Source: Mycobacterium ahvazicum (GTDB taxonomy: Bacteria > Actinomycetota > Actinomycetes > Mycobacteriales > Mycobacteriaceae). Taken from it: DNA of 64,000 nt. Made by a program: the position numbers and the translations under genes. The stretch covers positions 1-64,000 of the forward strand of contig NZ_FXEG02000005.1 in assembly GCF_900176255.2 (NCBI RefSeq), read 5' to 3'. Under the pieces are notes generated by a model. It had not been told where the DNA came from and did not search any database. It saw only the letters and a list, made by a program, of their open reading frames with translations. Positions 24,039-32,843 of the stretch are shown here, piece after piece; within the stretch, counting starts at the first letter, position 1; every line of letters starts with the position of its first letter.

Positions 24039-25460
24039 TCATCCCTCGGACAGCAACTGCTTCTTGACGACCTTGCCCATCGCGTTACGCGGCAACGCGT
24101 CCACCACCCGGACCTCGCGCGGTCGCTTGTGTATCGAAAGCTCTTGGGCGACAAAGTCAATCAGCTCGTCGGTGTTGAGGCCGGAAGCGCCGACCACGAA
24201 TGCGACGATGCGCTGGCCAAGGTCGTCGTCGGGCATTCCGACAACGGCCGCTTCCTGCACGCCAGGATGGCCCAACAGCGATGTCTCGATTTCGCCTGCG
24301 CCAATGCGATATCCGCCCGATTTGATCAGGTCAACCGATTCGCGGCCGACGATGCGGTGCATGCCCTCGCCGTCGATGACCGCGACATCGCCGGTCTGGT
24401 ACCAGCCGTCGGCATCGAACACCTCGGCGGTGGCCTCCGGCCGGTTCAGGTATCCGTCGAACAGCGTCGGGCCCCGAACCGCAAGCTTGCCAACGGTTTC
24501 CCCGTCATGGGGGACGGGATCGCCGGCGTCGTCGAGCAGCCGGGTCTCGACGCCACTGAGCGGCAGCCCGACCCAGCCCGGGCGGCGTTCGCCGTCGGCC
24601 CGCGTCGACAACGTGATCAACGACTCCGACGCGCCGTAGCGTTCGATGGGCCGGTGCCCGGTCAGCTGTTCCAGCCGGTCGAACACCGGAACCGGCAGCG
24701 CCGCGCTACCGGATACCAGCAGCCGTGCCGAGCGCAATGTCTCGGCGGCCGCCTGATCGGCCACCACCCGCGACCACACCGTCGGCACCGCGAAGTACAG
24801 GGTGCCACCGGATTCCGTGTGGGCCTTCGCATAACCGGCCGGTGTCGGTTTCCCGGTGTGCACGAAGCGGTTTCCGATCCGCAGCGACCCGAGCAGACCC
24901 AGCACCAAGCCGTGGATGTGAAACAGCGGCAACCCGTGCACCAGCACGTCGTCGGGAGTCCACTGCCAGGCCTGCGCCAGCGCGTCCAGGTCGGCGGCGA
25001 TCGCCCGGCGACTCACCACGACGCCCTTGGGCGCTCCCGTGGTGCCCGAGGTGTAGATGACCATCGCGGTGGCCTCGGGCGCCGGCTCGGGATAGCGATG
25101 CCAGGACCGGGCGTGCAGCCGCACCGGGATGTGCGGCAGGCCCCCCGGCTCGTCGGGCTCTGTCCCGAGCCACGCCTGCGCGCCGGAGTCGGTCAGCATG
25201 TGCTTGCGTTCGGCCGCGCCGACGTCCGAGGGCACCGGGACGAAGGGGACGCCGGCGATCAGGCAGCCGGTGACCGCCAGCACGGTCGACACGCTCGGGG
25301 TGGCCAGCACCGCGACGCGGTCTGCGCCGGCGACGCGTTCGGCCACCGACGTCGCGCCGCCGATCAGGTCGCTGCGACTCAGTACGGCGCCGTCGATCTT
25401 GACCGCGTCGGGGATGTCAGTAGCTGTAACGGCGGCGGGATTCAGCGATGCGAGCAGCAC
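24039..25460 (-). CDS. fadD36: Acyl-CoA ligase FadD36
   Basis: 473 residues, the same length as M. tuberculosis FadD36. ANL-superfamily motifs: P-loop VIYTSGTTGAPKGVV, the adenylation motif YGASESLITLST, the hinge QTGDVAVIDGEGMHRIVGRESVDLIKSGGYRIGAGE and the C-terminal catalytic Lys in PRNAMGKVVKKQLL. The short length resembles malonyl-CoA and short-chain acyl synthetases (MatB-like), so a short or branched substrate is plausible (inference). GTG start with a leaderless-type TAGCCT 6 bases upstream. Confidence 0.9.
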   Translation of the reverse strand: MLLASLNPAAVTATDIPDAVKIDGAVLSRSDLIGGATSVAERVAGADRVAVLATPSVSTVLAVTGCLIAGVPFVPVPSDVGAAERKHMLTDSGAQAWLGTEPDEPGGLPHIPVRLHARSWHRYPEPAPEATAMVIYTSGTTGAPKGVVVSRRAIAADLDALAQAWQWTPDDVLVHGLPLFHIHGLVLGLLGSLRIGNRFVHTGKPTPAGYAKAHTESGGTLYFAVPTVWSRVVADQAAAETLRSARLLVSGSAALPVPVFDRLEQLTGHRPIERYGASESLITLSTRADGERRPGWVGLPLSGVETRLLDDAGDPVPHDGETVGKLAVRGPTLFDGYLNRPEATAEVFDADGWYQTGDVAVIDGEGMHRIVGRESVDLIKSGGYRIGAGEIETSLLGHPGVQEAAVVGMPDDDLGQRIVAFVVGASGLNTDELIDFVAQELSIHKRPREVRVVDALPRNAMGKVVKKQLLSEG

Positions 25461-25466
25461 CTCAGC

Positions 25467-25472
25467 AGGCTA
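25467..25472 (-). promoter_or_regulatory. Candidate -10 of fadD36 (leaderless)
   Basis: TAGCCT on the minus strand, 6 bases before the GTG at 25460, which separates fadD36 transcription from the hydrolase gene 36 bases upstream. Confidence 0.45.
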
Positions 25473-25496
25473 CCGACACCTGTCGACTAGGCCCTG

Positions 25497-26405
25497 TCAG
25501 GCCTGCTCGTCCCATATTTTCATCAGTGTGGACAGGATCTCTTCGCCGCGGCCCAGCCCGGCCAGGTGACTTTCGCCCGGCAGTACGAACAATTCGCAGT
25601 CGGGCAGCAAGGACACCACGTGCTCGCCGTGGGCAAAGGGCACGATGTGGTCGCTGTCGCCGTGCCACCAGCGGACCGGAACCTTGACCTCGTCCAGCCG
25701 GAACCCCCAGTCCCGGACGAACAGGATCACGTCGTTGAACGGGGCCGCGAGTTGTTTGCGGCTGCCGTTGAGCAAATCGTCGAGGAACATGGCGCCGAAC
25801 TCCGGCCGGGTGAGCAGGCGCCGGTCGGCTTCCGGCGATATCGCGGCATACAGATACAGCGCGGTGTTCGCGAGCGGACGGACGGTCCGGACCATCAGGC
25901 TGGCGCCGATCCGCAGCGGGTCACCGCCCAGCCGCAACAGCGGCGCCACCCGCTTGCCCAGTTCCATCAGCCCGCTGCTGATCCCCTCGTCACCGACGAA
26001 CGGCGCGACGCCCCCCAGCACACCGGTCGCAACGACGCGATCAGGCAGCACCGCGGCACAGGCGAGTGCGTACGGGCCCCCGCCGGACAGGCCGATGACG
26101 GCCATCTTGTCGATACCGAGGGTGTCGGCGATCGTGCGCAGGTCATCGGCGAACGCCCGGATGTTCTCGTAGCGGTGCGGCGTCGACGAGCCGATCCCCG
26201 GACGATCCAGGCCGATCAACCGGATGCCGTGATCTTCGGCGTAGACGCGGGCCTCGGTCGGAATTTGCCGGCGGGCACCCGGGGTGCCGTGCAGCCAGAA
26301 CACCGCCCGGCCGTGCGGGTCACCGAATTCGGCGAACCCGATTTGGCGGTCGTCGCCGACGGCGACGGTTCCTTCGAGCTTTGGACGGGCGATCTCGATG
26401 ACCAT
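25497..26405 (-). CDS. Alpha/beta hydrolase (Rv1191-like)
   Basis: 302 residues, alpha/beta-hydrolase fold. Oxyanion region VFWLHGTPGARRQ, nucleophile elbow MAVIGLSGGGPYALACA (Ser near 110), and a late His in LPGESHLAGLGRG; an acidic residue follows WWHGDSDHIVPFAHG. No signal peptide, so probably cytosolic. The substrate is unknown. The gene is conserved next to fadD36 in mycobacteria. It marks the last gene collinear with M. tuberculosis before the accessory cluster starting at 26507, and is divergent from the first P450. Confidence 0.87.
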   Translation of the reverse strand: MVIEIARPKLEGTVAVGDDRQIGFAEFGDPHGRAVFWLHGTPGARRQIPTEARVYAEDHGIRLIGLDRPGIGSSTPHRYENIRAFADDLRTIADTLGIDKMAVIGLSGGGPYALACAAVLPDRVVATGVLGGVAPFVGDEGISSGLMELGKRVAPLLRLGGDPLRIGASLMVRTVRPLANTALYLYAAISPEADRRLLTRPEFGAMFLDDLLNGSRKQLAAPFNDVILFVRDWGFRLDEVKVPVRWWHGDSDHIVPFAHGEHVVSLLPDCELFVLPGESHLAGLGRGEEILSTLMKIWDEQA

Positions 26406-26506
26406 GTCAGCAGCTTGGCATGTGACAAGCCGTTTACGAAAGGCTCACGCCGAGGCCGCATCGCCTTCGGTAGGGTGCTGCTCGACCGGGCCAGGAAGGC
26501 TTTGCC

Positions 26507-27682
26507 ATGCAGAGTTCGTTTCCGTTGCACTCCCCCGACTTCTACGCGGGCGACCCCTACCCCGGCTACCGAGAGCTACGCGCGACGGCGCCGGTGTGCT
26601 GGAACGAGGTCGCCGGGTTCTGGGCGCTGCTGCGCTACGACGACGTCCGCTTCGTCTCGACGAACCCGGCGCTGTTCACCTCCACCCGCGGCATCAACAT
26701 CCCCACGCCGGGCCTGCCCAATCCCGTGCAGGAAAGCAGCCTCATCTTCACCGACCCGCCGCGCCACCGGCAGCTGCGCAAGCTGATCAACGCCGGATTC
26801 ACCCGCCGCCAGGGCGCCCTGCTGGAACCGGCGATCCGCGAGATCGTCGGCGGGATGCTGGACGGCATCGAGCCGGACTCGGTCCACGACTTCATCGAGA
26901 CGATTGCCGCTGCGCTGCCGGCGCGCGTGATCGCCGAACTACTCGGTGTGCCGCGCGACGACCGCGAGCAATTCCAGGCCTGGACGGACGCGGTGATCGC
27001 AACCGCCGGCACCAGCCCCGAGCTCGACGGCCTCGAGACCGCCGGCCGGCTCTATCACTGCATCCGCCAGCTGGTCGCGGCCAGCCGCACCGCCGGTGGC
27101 GACGACGTGTTGTCGGTGCTGGCCGGTGCGCGGGCCGACGGGGTCGGGCTCAGCGACGATGAACTGCTTGACTTTTCGTTCCTGCTGCTGGCCTCCGGAA
27201 TAGAGACCACCCGCAGTCTGCTCGCGCTCGGCACGCTGGCGCTGGTCGCACACCCCGACCAGCGCCGGCTACTCGTCGAGGATCCGGCGAAGATCGCGGG
27301 CGGTGTCGAGGAGATGTTGCGCTGGACCAGCCCCGTGACGCACATGGCCCGCACGGCGACGACGGAGGTCGAGATTCGCGGTCAGCGGGTCGCCGAGGGC
27401 GAGTTGGTGGTGATGCTGTATGGCTCGGCCAACCGAGACGAGGACGTATTCGGTTCCACCGCCGAAGAATTCAGGGTGACCCGGAATCCGAACCCGCACA
27501 TCGCGTTCGGCTCCGGTGAACATGCTTGTGTCGGTGCGCAACTGGCCCGCCTCACGGCGACGGTGTTTTTCGGCGAGCTGCTGGGTCGGTTTCCCGATAT
27601 GGAGCTGGCCGGCGAGGTGGACCGGATGCCGGCCACGATGTTGCCGTTGGTAACCCGGATGCCGGTGCGGTTCGGCGGTTAG
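26507..27682 (+). CDS. Cytochrome P450, copy 1 of a paralogous pair
   Basis: 391 residues. I-helix motif ASGIETTRSL, K-helix ExxR in VEEMLRW, and heme ligand loop FGSGEHACVGAQLAR (Cys near 346). Soluble bacterial class P450 needing a ferredoxin and reductase; FdxC, encoded at 58235, is one candidate partner in this window. The N-terminal 100 residues are nearly the same as those of the P450 at 31659 (shared FPLHSPDFYAGDPYP and FTDPPRHRQ-RKLINAGFTRR). A ribosome site AGGAAGG precedes the ATG. It is convergent with the CoA-transferase gene, one base between stops. A terminal hydroxylase for the cluster's substrate is inferred. Confidence 0.93.
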   Translation: MQSSFPLHSPDFYAGDPYPGYRELRATAPVCWNEVAGFWALLRYDDVRFVSTNPALFTSTRGINIPTPGLPNPVQESSLIFTDPPRHRQLRKLINAGFTRRQGALLEPAIREIVGGMLDGIEPDSVHDFIETIAAALPARVIAELLGVPRDDREQFQAWTDAVIATAGTSPELDGLETAGRLYHCIRQLVAASRTAGGDDVLSVLAGARADGVGLSDDELLDFSFLLLASGIETTRSLLALGTLALVAHPDQRRLLVEDPAKIAGGVEEMLRWTSPVTHMARTATTEVEIRGQRVAEGELVVMLYGSANRDEDVFGSTAEEFRVTRNPNPHIAFGSGEHACVGAQLARLTATVFFGELLGRFPDMELAGEVDRMPATMLPLVTRMPVRFGG

Positions 27683-27683
27683 G

Positions 27684-29978
27684 CTAAGCGCCTTGCACCC
27701 GCTCGCCGATCACCCGCTGATCGCGCAGCGTGGCCACCTCGTCGTCGGACAGCCCGAGACCACGCAGGATTTCGTCGTTGTGCTGCCCGAGTGTCGGCGG
27801 CGCGCTGCGGTGGTGGTGATCCGGCCCGGGTCTGATGCGAAACGGCCAGCCGGGATAGCGGTGCGGGCCGGTGATCGGATGTTCGAACTCTTCGTAGAAG
27901 CCACGCGCGTCGAGCTGGGCGCCGATGAACTCGGGGTCATACATCTGCTCGCCTGTGATCACCTGCTCGGCCGGAATGCCCTGCCTTCCCAGACTTTCGA
28001 TGATGTCGGCGGGTTGCTGCGTGTGGGTCCAGGCGGTGACCAGCTCGTCGAAGACGTCGTGGTCGATCGTCTCGTCGTCGGATAGCGACATCGCGACCCA
28101 GACACCGTCGACGGCGGTCGGATAGACGCCCTGCAGGTAGCCGCGTTGACGGTTGCCCTGCCGGGATGAGACGACCCCGTTCATCGAGTACTCGATCACC
28201 GGCTCGGCGGTCACGCACGCGGCGACCTCGATCTGGGCGATTTCGATCAGCTGCCCGACTCCGGTGCGGCTTCGGTGTTCGAGCGCGGCGAGCAGCGCGA
28301 CTCCCGCGTGCACCCCGACGATCGGGTCGGCCGGCCCCTGCGGATTGCACGGCGGCCCGTCGGGATACCCGGTGATCGCCGACATGCCCGCGGTCTGCTC
28401 GAAGTTCAGCGCCCAGCCGACGTAGTCGCGCCACGGCCCGGCCAATCCATAACCGGGCATTCGAATCACGATCACGTCGGGGTTCAGCGCCGTCAGCGCG
28501 CCGTAGTCCAGACCGAAGTTCTCCACCACGCGCGGCGAGAAATTCTCCACCACGACATCGGCCGTGGCGGCGAGCCGGCGGGCGATGTCGAGGCCACGCT
28601 GCGAGGTCAGGTCGAGCGTCAGGTCGCGCTTGTTGAGGTTGGTCCCCTGCCAGATCGGGCTGCGCTCATACCAGTCGTCGCCCTCGTAAGCGAACGCCCC
28701 CGAGTAGCGGTGGCCGTCGGGGCGCTGGATCGATTCGACCTTGACGATGTCGGCGCCGAACGCGCCGAGGTAGCAGGTCAGATACGCCCCGGCCCAAAAT
28801 GTGGTCAGGTCCAGCACCCGCAATCCGGCGAACGCCACCTCGCCCGCCGCCGGCGTCAGCGATTGGCCCGCGGTGGCCCACGGGGCGGCTGTTGTTCCCG
28901 GCCGTGGCGGCGGACCCGGTTGCGGCACAGGAGTTTTCGAGAACCGGAATGGCGGCCCGGGGCGCTGGTGGCCGTCGTATTCGGCGAAGAATCCGCGCGC
29001 GGCGTACTGCGGGCAGTCCAGCACGCTGGCGCCGTCGTTGACCGGGGCGGCCGGAATCCGCAGCGCCTGGCCAAGTTCGACGATCTCGGCGACCGTCTGG
29101 CCGGCGAGCATCGGCTCGGCCTTGGCGAAGAATTCGTCACGCTCGGGGCCACCCAGCATGATCGCGATCTGCTGCTCGCCGTACTCGGGCAGGCCCAGCA
29201 TCGCGCACACGTCGAGCCAGTGCTGTCCCGTCAGGCAGTTGATGCCCACCCAGCCGTCGACGGCCCGCACCACGCCCAGCATCGGCGCCGAGCGTATATT
29301 CGCCGGCAGCCCAAGTCGTTTCATCCGCTGCGCCATCAACATCGGATAGGGCAGCGTCGACAGCAACGCCTCGACCTCCGACACGTCCACCTCGCGGACT
29401 CGGCCGGCAGACCGCATACGCAGCGCGGTCAGCGCGCCCAGTGCCCCGTACGTCCCCGCGACATATTCGGAGATCCGGCCGCCGACCTGCACCGGTGGGC
29501 GGTCGGGATCGCGGCTACTGATCCAGCCCGAGGCCGCCTGCATGGTCAGCGGTGTCATCGGACGGTCCCGCATGGGTCCTGACTGGCCGCAGTGAGAAAT
29601 ACGCAGCACCACCAAGTTTGGGTTGAGCCGTTGCAGGGTGTCGATGCCGAGCCCCCAGCCGTCCAGCGTTGCCGGCGCCAAGTTCTCCACCAGCAGATGC
29701 GCACCGGCGATCAATTCGCTCGCGGCCGCAACGCCATCCGGCTCGTCGAAGTCAAGAGTGGCACCGCTCTTGCCCGCGTTGAGGTATCCGAACAAGCCGC
29801 CCCATGCCGGTTCGGCGTTCCCGGACGCGAACGGGCCCCAGCGGCGCAGTGGATCCCCGGCGGGCGGCTCGATCTTGGTGACCTCGGCGCCGAGGTCTAC
29901 GAAAAGCTTTGCGGCGTAAGGACCTGCGATCTGGTTGGCGATTTCGACGACGTGGAGCCCGGTGAGGGGTCCCGTCAC
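27684..29978 (-). CDS. Double-domain CaiB/BaiF (family III) CoA-transferase
   Basis: 764 residues from a GTG at 29978 that overlaps the aldehyde dehydrogenase stop (GTGA). Two complete family III domains are fused. Domain 1 (1 to about 365) begins GPLTGLHVVEIANQIAGPYAAKL; domain 2 (from about 380) begins FAGLRVLDLTTFWAGAYL. The catalytic Asp expected near position 170 of each domain is Glu171 in domain 1 (RISEYVAG) and Asp551 in domain 2 (GPADPIVGV), so probably only the second half is active. It would place CoA on the acid made by the adjacent dehydrogenase. The much longer open frame upstream is antisense-like sequence inside the dehydrogenase gene. Confidence 0.9.
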   Translation of the reverse strand: MTGPLTGLHVVEIANQIAGPYAAKLFVDLGAEVTKIEPPAGDPLRRWGPFASGNAEPAWGGLFGYLNAGKSGATLDFDEPDGVAAASELIAGAHLLVENLAPATLDGWGLGIDTLQRLNPNLVVLRISHCGQSGPMRDRPMTPLTMQAASGWISSRDPDRPPVQVGGRISEYVAGTYGALGALTALRMRSAGRVREVDVSEVEALLSTLPYPMLMAQRMKRLGLPANIRSAPMLGVVRAVDGWVGINCLTGQHWLDVCAMLGLPEYGEQQIAIMLGGPERDEFFAKAEPMLAGQTVAEIVELGQALRIPAAPVNDGASVLDCPQYAARGFFAEYDGHQRPGPPFRFSKTPVPQPGPPPRPGTTAAPWATAGQSLTPAAGEVAFAGLRVLDLTTFWAGAYLTCYLGAFGADIVKVESIQRPDGHRYSGAFAYEGDDWYERSPIWQGTNLNKRDLTLDLTSQRGLDIARRLAATADVVVENFSPRVVENFGLDYGALTALNPDVIVIRMPGYGLAGPWRDYVGWALNFEQTAGMSAITGYPDGPPCNPQGPADPIVGVHAGVALLAALEHRSRTGVGQLIEIAQIEVAACVTAEPVIEYSMNGVVSSRQGNRQRGYLQGVYPTAVDGVWVAMSLSDDETIDHDVFDELVTAWTHTQQPADIIESLGRQGIPAEQVITGEQMYDPEFIGAQLDARGFYEEFEHPITGPHRYPGWPFRIRPGPDHHHRSAPPTLGQHNDEILRGLGLSDDEVATLRDQRVIGERVQGA

Positions 29979-31444
29979 GCGGGAGTCCCGATGGCCATCT
30001 GTTCCATGTATTGATGGACGCCGATGAGGCCACCGCCCTCGCGGCCCAGTCCGCTGAGTTTGAAGCCGCCGAACGGCGCACCACCCGGGCTGCAACCGTT
30101 GACGGCGACCTGCCCGGTCCGGATGCGACGCGCTACGCGGGTAGCGCGATCCACGTCGGCACCCCACACCGCGCCGGAAAGTCCGTACTGCGAGTTGTTC
30201 GCGATCGCGATCGCGTCCTGTTCGTCGCGGTAGCGCAGCACGGTCATCACCGGACCGAACACTTCCTCTTGCGCGATAGTCGAATTCGGCTCGACACCGG
30301 TCAGGATCGTCGGCTCGAAGTAGAAGCCGGAGTTCAGGCCGGGCGGACGGCGCCCGCCGGTGACCAGCGTGGCGCCCTCGGCCAGCGCGCCGGCCACGTG
30401 CGCCTCGACCCGCTCCCGTTGCGCGGCGCTGATCAGCGGACCCATGTGCACGTCCGGATCGGTGGGGTCGCCGACCTTGACCGCGCCGGCCAAGGCGGCC
30501 AGCCGATCGACCACCTCGTCGTGCAGCGAATCGGGAAGCAGCACCCGGCTGTGCAGGATGCAGGCCTGCCCGGCGTGCAGCGCGCAGCCGTCGAACAGCA
30601 TCTGCCGCAGCATCTCGTCGGTGATCTCGGTGTCCTCGAGGACGATGCTCGCCGATTTGCCGCCGAGCTCGAGCAGGAGTCTCTTCATCGTGTCCCCGGC
30701 GGCGGACATGACCTGGCGGCCGATGACCGAGCTGCCGGTGAAGCTGACCATGTCGATCCGCGGATCGGTGGTCAGCAGCCTGGCCGCCTCGACGCCCGAC
30801 GGTGTGACCACGTTGACGACACCCGGTGGTATGTCGGTGTACTCGTCGATGATCCGCGCGAGCGCAAGGCCGGCCAACGGCGTCAGCGGCGACGGCTTGA
30901 GCACGACCGTGTTTCCGGCGGCGAGGGCATGGTTCAGCTTCATCACGTTGAGGCAGTGCGGGAAGTTCCACGGCGTCAGCACCGACACCACGCCCAGCGG
31001 CTGGTGGCGCAGCACCGTGGTGCCCGCGCCCATCCCGCTGACCTGCAGGTCGGTCAGCTCAGTGGCGAGCTGGGCGGCGTATATGGACATGAACCCGGCA
31101 CCGTCGATCTGCATCACGCGCTCGTTGGCGGTGCAGCCCCACTCCACCTGCGACAGACCGAAGAAGTCGTCGGCGTGCTTCATCAGCGCATCACCGAGCT
31201 GACGCAGACACCCGGCGCGCTGCTCGGCGCTCATCGTGCCCCACGGGCCGCTGTCGAAGGCACGCCGCGCCGCCGCGATCGCGTCGCCCACCTGTGCGAC
31301 GCTCGGGTCGGGTGCGGTTGCGATCACCTGCTCACTGGCCGGGGATATGTCGTCGTAGCGACCGTCGGCGGGCTCGACCCAGTTGCCGTCGATATACAGC
31401 CCGTAGGTGTCGACAAGCGTTTTCGGAGTTTGAAGCTCGGTCAT
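29975..31444 (-). CDS. NAD(P)-dependent aldehyde dehydrogenase
   Basis: 489 residues from the ATG at 31444, preceded by GAGG at good spacing; the ATG at 31471 (498 residues, AGGTG upstream) is the alternative. ALDH superfamily: TPWNFPHCLNVMKLNHALAAGNTVVLKPS (cofactor site), SFTGSSVIGRQV, catalytic Glu in LLELGGKSA and catalytic Cys in CALHAGQACILHSR. It oxidises an aldehyde to the acid. Coupling to the CoA-transferase (4-base overlap) predicts sequential action: aldehyde, acid, CoA thioester. It is divergent from the second P450, with a palindrome-containing promoter region between. Confidence 0.93.
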   Translation of the reverse strand: MTELQTPKTLVDTYGLYIDGNWVEPADGRYDDISPASEQVIATAPDPSVAQVGDAIAAARRAFDSGPWGTMSAEQRAGCLRQLGDALMKHADDFFGLSQVEWGCTANERVMQIDGAGFMSIYAAQLATELTDLQVSGMGAGTTVLRHQPLGVVSVLTPWNFPHCLNVMKLNHALAAGNTVVLKPSPLTPLAGLALARIIDEYTDIPPGVVNVVTPSGVEAARLLTTDPRIDMVSFTGSSVIGRQVMSAAGDTMKRLLLELGGKSASIVLEDTEITDEMLRQMLFDGCALHAGQACILHSRVLLPDSLHDEVVDRLAALAGAVKVGDPTDPDVHMGPLISAAQRERVEAHVAGALAEGATLVTGGRRPPGLNSGFYFEPTILTGVEPNSTIAQEEVFGPVMTVLRYRDEQDAIAIANNSQYGLSGAVWGADVDRATRVARRIRTGQVAVNGCSPGGAPFGGFKLSGLGREGGGLIGVHQYMEQMAIGTPA

Positions 31445-31481
31445 CTGCATCCTCACCCGACGGTCGGTCATCTAAACACCT

Positions 31482-31491
31482 GGTGTACACC
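31482..31491. promoter_or_regulatory. Palindrome and AGGTG repeats in the ALDH-P450 divergent region
   Basis: The perfect palindrome GGTGTACACC lies in a run of AGGTG repeats on the minus strand (31475-31500), between divergent cluster genes. It is a possible operator for the TetR regulator encoded at 37765. No KstR-like AACnnGTT site was noticed here. Confidence 0.4.
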
Positions 31492-31658
31492 TATGCACCT
31501 GTGACGTCAATCACCAAGCTCGTGAATTCCGAGGCATTACAGCGCGTTGCGCATGTATTGACAGCGCCATGCGGGCCGGAGTAGACACAACGTCGCAGGA
31601 CACATTGCGGCAATCTGTCGGATGGCCCGTCCCGCCGGAGCGCCAGGGAGGCCAGGCC

Positions 31659-32840
31659 ATGCAGACCACCTTTCCACTGCACTCCCCCGACTTCTACGCA
31701 GGCGATCCCTACCCGGCGTACCGGGAGCTGCGGGCCGCCGCGCCGGTGTGCTGGAACGACGTCACCAACTTCTGGGCGCTGCTGAAGTACGAGGACATCC
31801 GCTTCGTGTCGAGCAATCCGGCGCTGTTCACCTCCACCCACGGCATCACGATTCCCGATCCGCACCTGCCCAACCCGGTGCAGCAGGGCAGCCTGATCTT
31901 CACCGACCCGCCGCGCCACCGGCAGATGCGCAAGCTGATCAACGCCGGGTTCACCCGGCGCCGGGTTTCGGTGCTCGAGGGAAAGATCCGCGAGATCGTG
32001 ACGGGCATCCTCGACGGCATCGAGCCGGGCTCCGTCCACGAATTCGCCGAACAGATCGCCGCTCCGCTGCCCACCCGGATGATCGCCGAACTCATCGGCG
32101 CACCTCCCGACGACTGGGAGCAATTTCGGGCGTGGTCGGACGCGGCGACCGGCACGGCCGATCCGGAGATCGAGCTCGACCCGTTGGTGGCGGCCGGGCA
32201 ACTCTACGAGTACTTTCAGCGGTTGATCGCCGCCCGCCGCGGCCAACCGCGCGACGACTTGCTGTCGGTGCTGGCCGACGCCGAGATCGACGGGGAACGG
32301 CTCACCGACGAAGACCTGCTCAACTTCGCGTTCCTGCTGCTGGTCGCCGGCAACGAAACCACCCGCAATCTCATCGCGCTCGGCACCCTGGCGCTGATCG
32401 CGCATCCCGACCAGCGCCGGCTGCTGGTCGAGGATCCGACGCTGATCCCAGGTGCCGTCGAGGAGATGCTGCGGTGGAACAGCCCGGTGGTCCACATGGC
32501 CCGCACCGCGACGGCCGATGTGGAGATTCGCGGTCAGCAGATCCGCGCCGGCCAGGTGGTGGTGATGCTGTATGGTTCGGCAAACCGGGACGAGGACGTA
32601 TTCGGTTCGGACTCAGAGGAATTCAAAGTAACCCGGCATCCGAACCCGCACATCGCGTTCGGTTGCGGTGAACATTCCTGTATCGGTGCGCAATTGGCGC
32701 GCCTGGAGGCCACGGTGATGTTCGAAGAACTGTTGCGGCGCTTCCCCGCGATCGAGCTGGTGGGCGACGTGGACCGGATGCGCGCCACGATGGTGCCCGG
32801 GGTGAAACGTATGCCGGTGCGACTCGGGGCCGGTGACTGA
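31659..32840 (+). CDS. Cytochrome P450, copy 2, first gene of the igr-like operon
   Basis: 393 residues from the ATG at 31659 (MQTTFPLHSPDF), preceded by AGGGAGG. I-helix VAGNETTRNL, K-helix VEEMLRW, heme loop FGCGEHSCIGAQLAR. The order P450 - acyl-CoA dehydrogenase - hydratase - aldolase matches the igr operon of M. tuberculosis, where cyp125 oxidises the cholesterol side chain terminus. It ends 3 bases before the acyl-CoA dehydrogenase ATG. Close paralogue of the P450 at 26507 but with a canonical Asn/Glu/Thr I-helix, so the two may differ in substrate or position oxidised (inference). Confidence 0.93.
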   Translation: MQTTFPLHSPDFYAGDPYPAYRELRAAAPVCWNDVTNFWALLKYEDIRFVSSNPALFTSTHGITIPDPHLPNPVQQGSLIFTDPPRHRQMRKLINAGFTRRRVSVLEGKIREIVTGILDGIEPGSVHEFAEQIAAPLPTRMIAELIGAPPDDWEQFRAWSDAATGTADPEIELDPLVAAGQLYEYFQRLIAARRGQPRDDLLSVLADAEIDGERLTDEDLLNFAFLLLVAGNETTRNLIALGTLALIAHPDQRRLLVEDPTLIPGAVEEMLRWNSPVVHMARTATADVEIRGQQIRAGQVVVMLYGSANRDEDVFGSDSEEFKVTRHPNPHIAFGCGEHSCIGAQLARLEATVMFEELLRRFPAIELVGDVDRMRATMVPGVKRMPVRLGAGD

Positions 32841-32843
32841 ACG

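Noticed and set aside
29979..30971. 331-codon N-terminal extension of the CoA-transferase frame
   Set aside because: The extension is Arg/Gly-rich shadow sequence lying inside the aldehyde dehydrogenase gene; conserved CoA-transferase sequence begins at the GTG at 29978.
31445..31658. KstR or KstR2 operator for the igr-like cluster
   Set aside because: No AACnnGTT or CAAGnnCTTG palindrome was found by eye in the divergent promoter region; a matrix scan would be needed to exclude weak sites.
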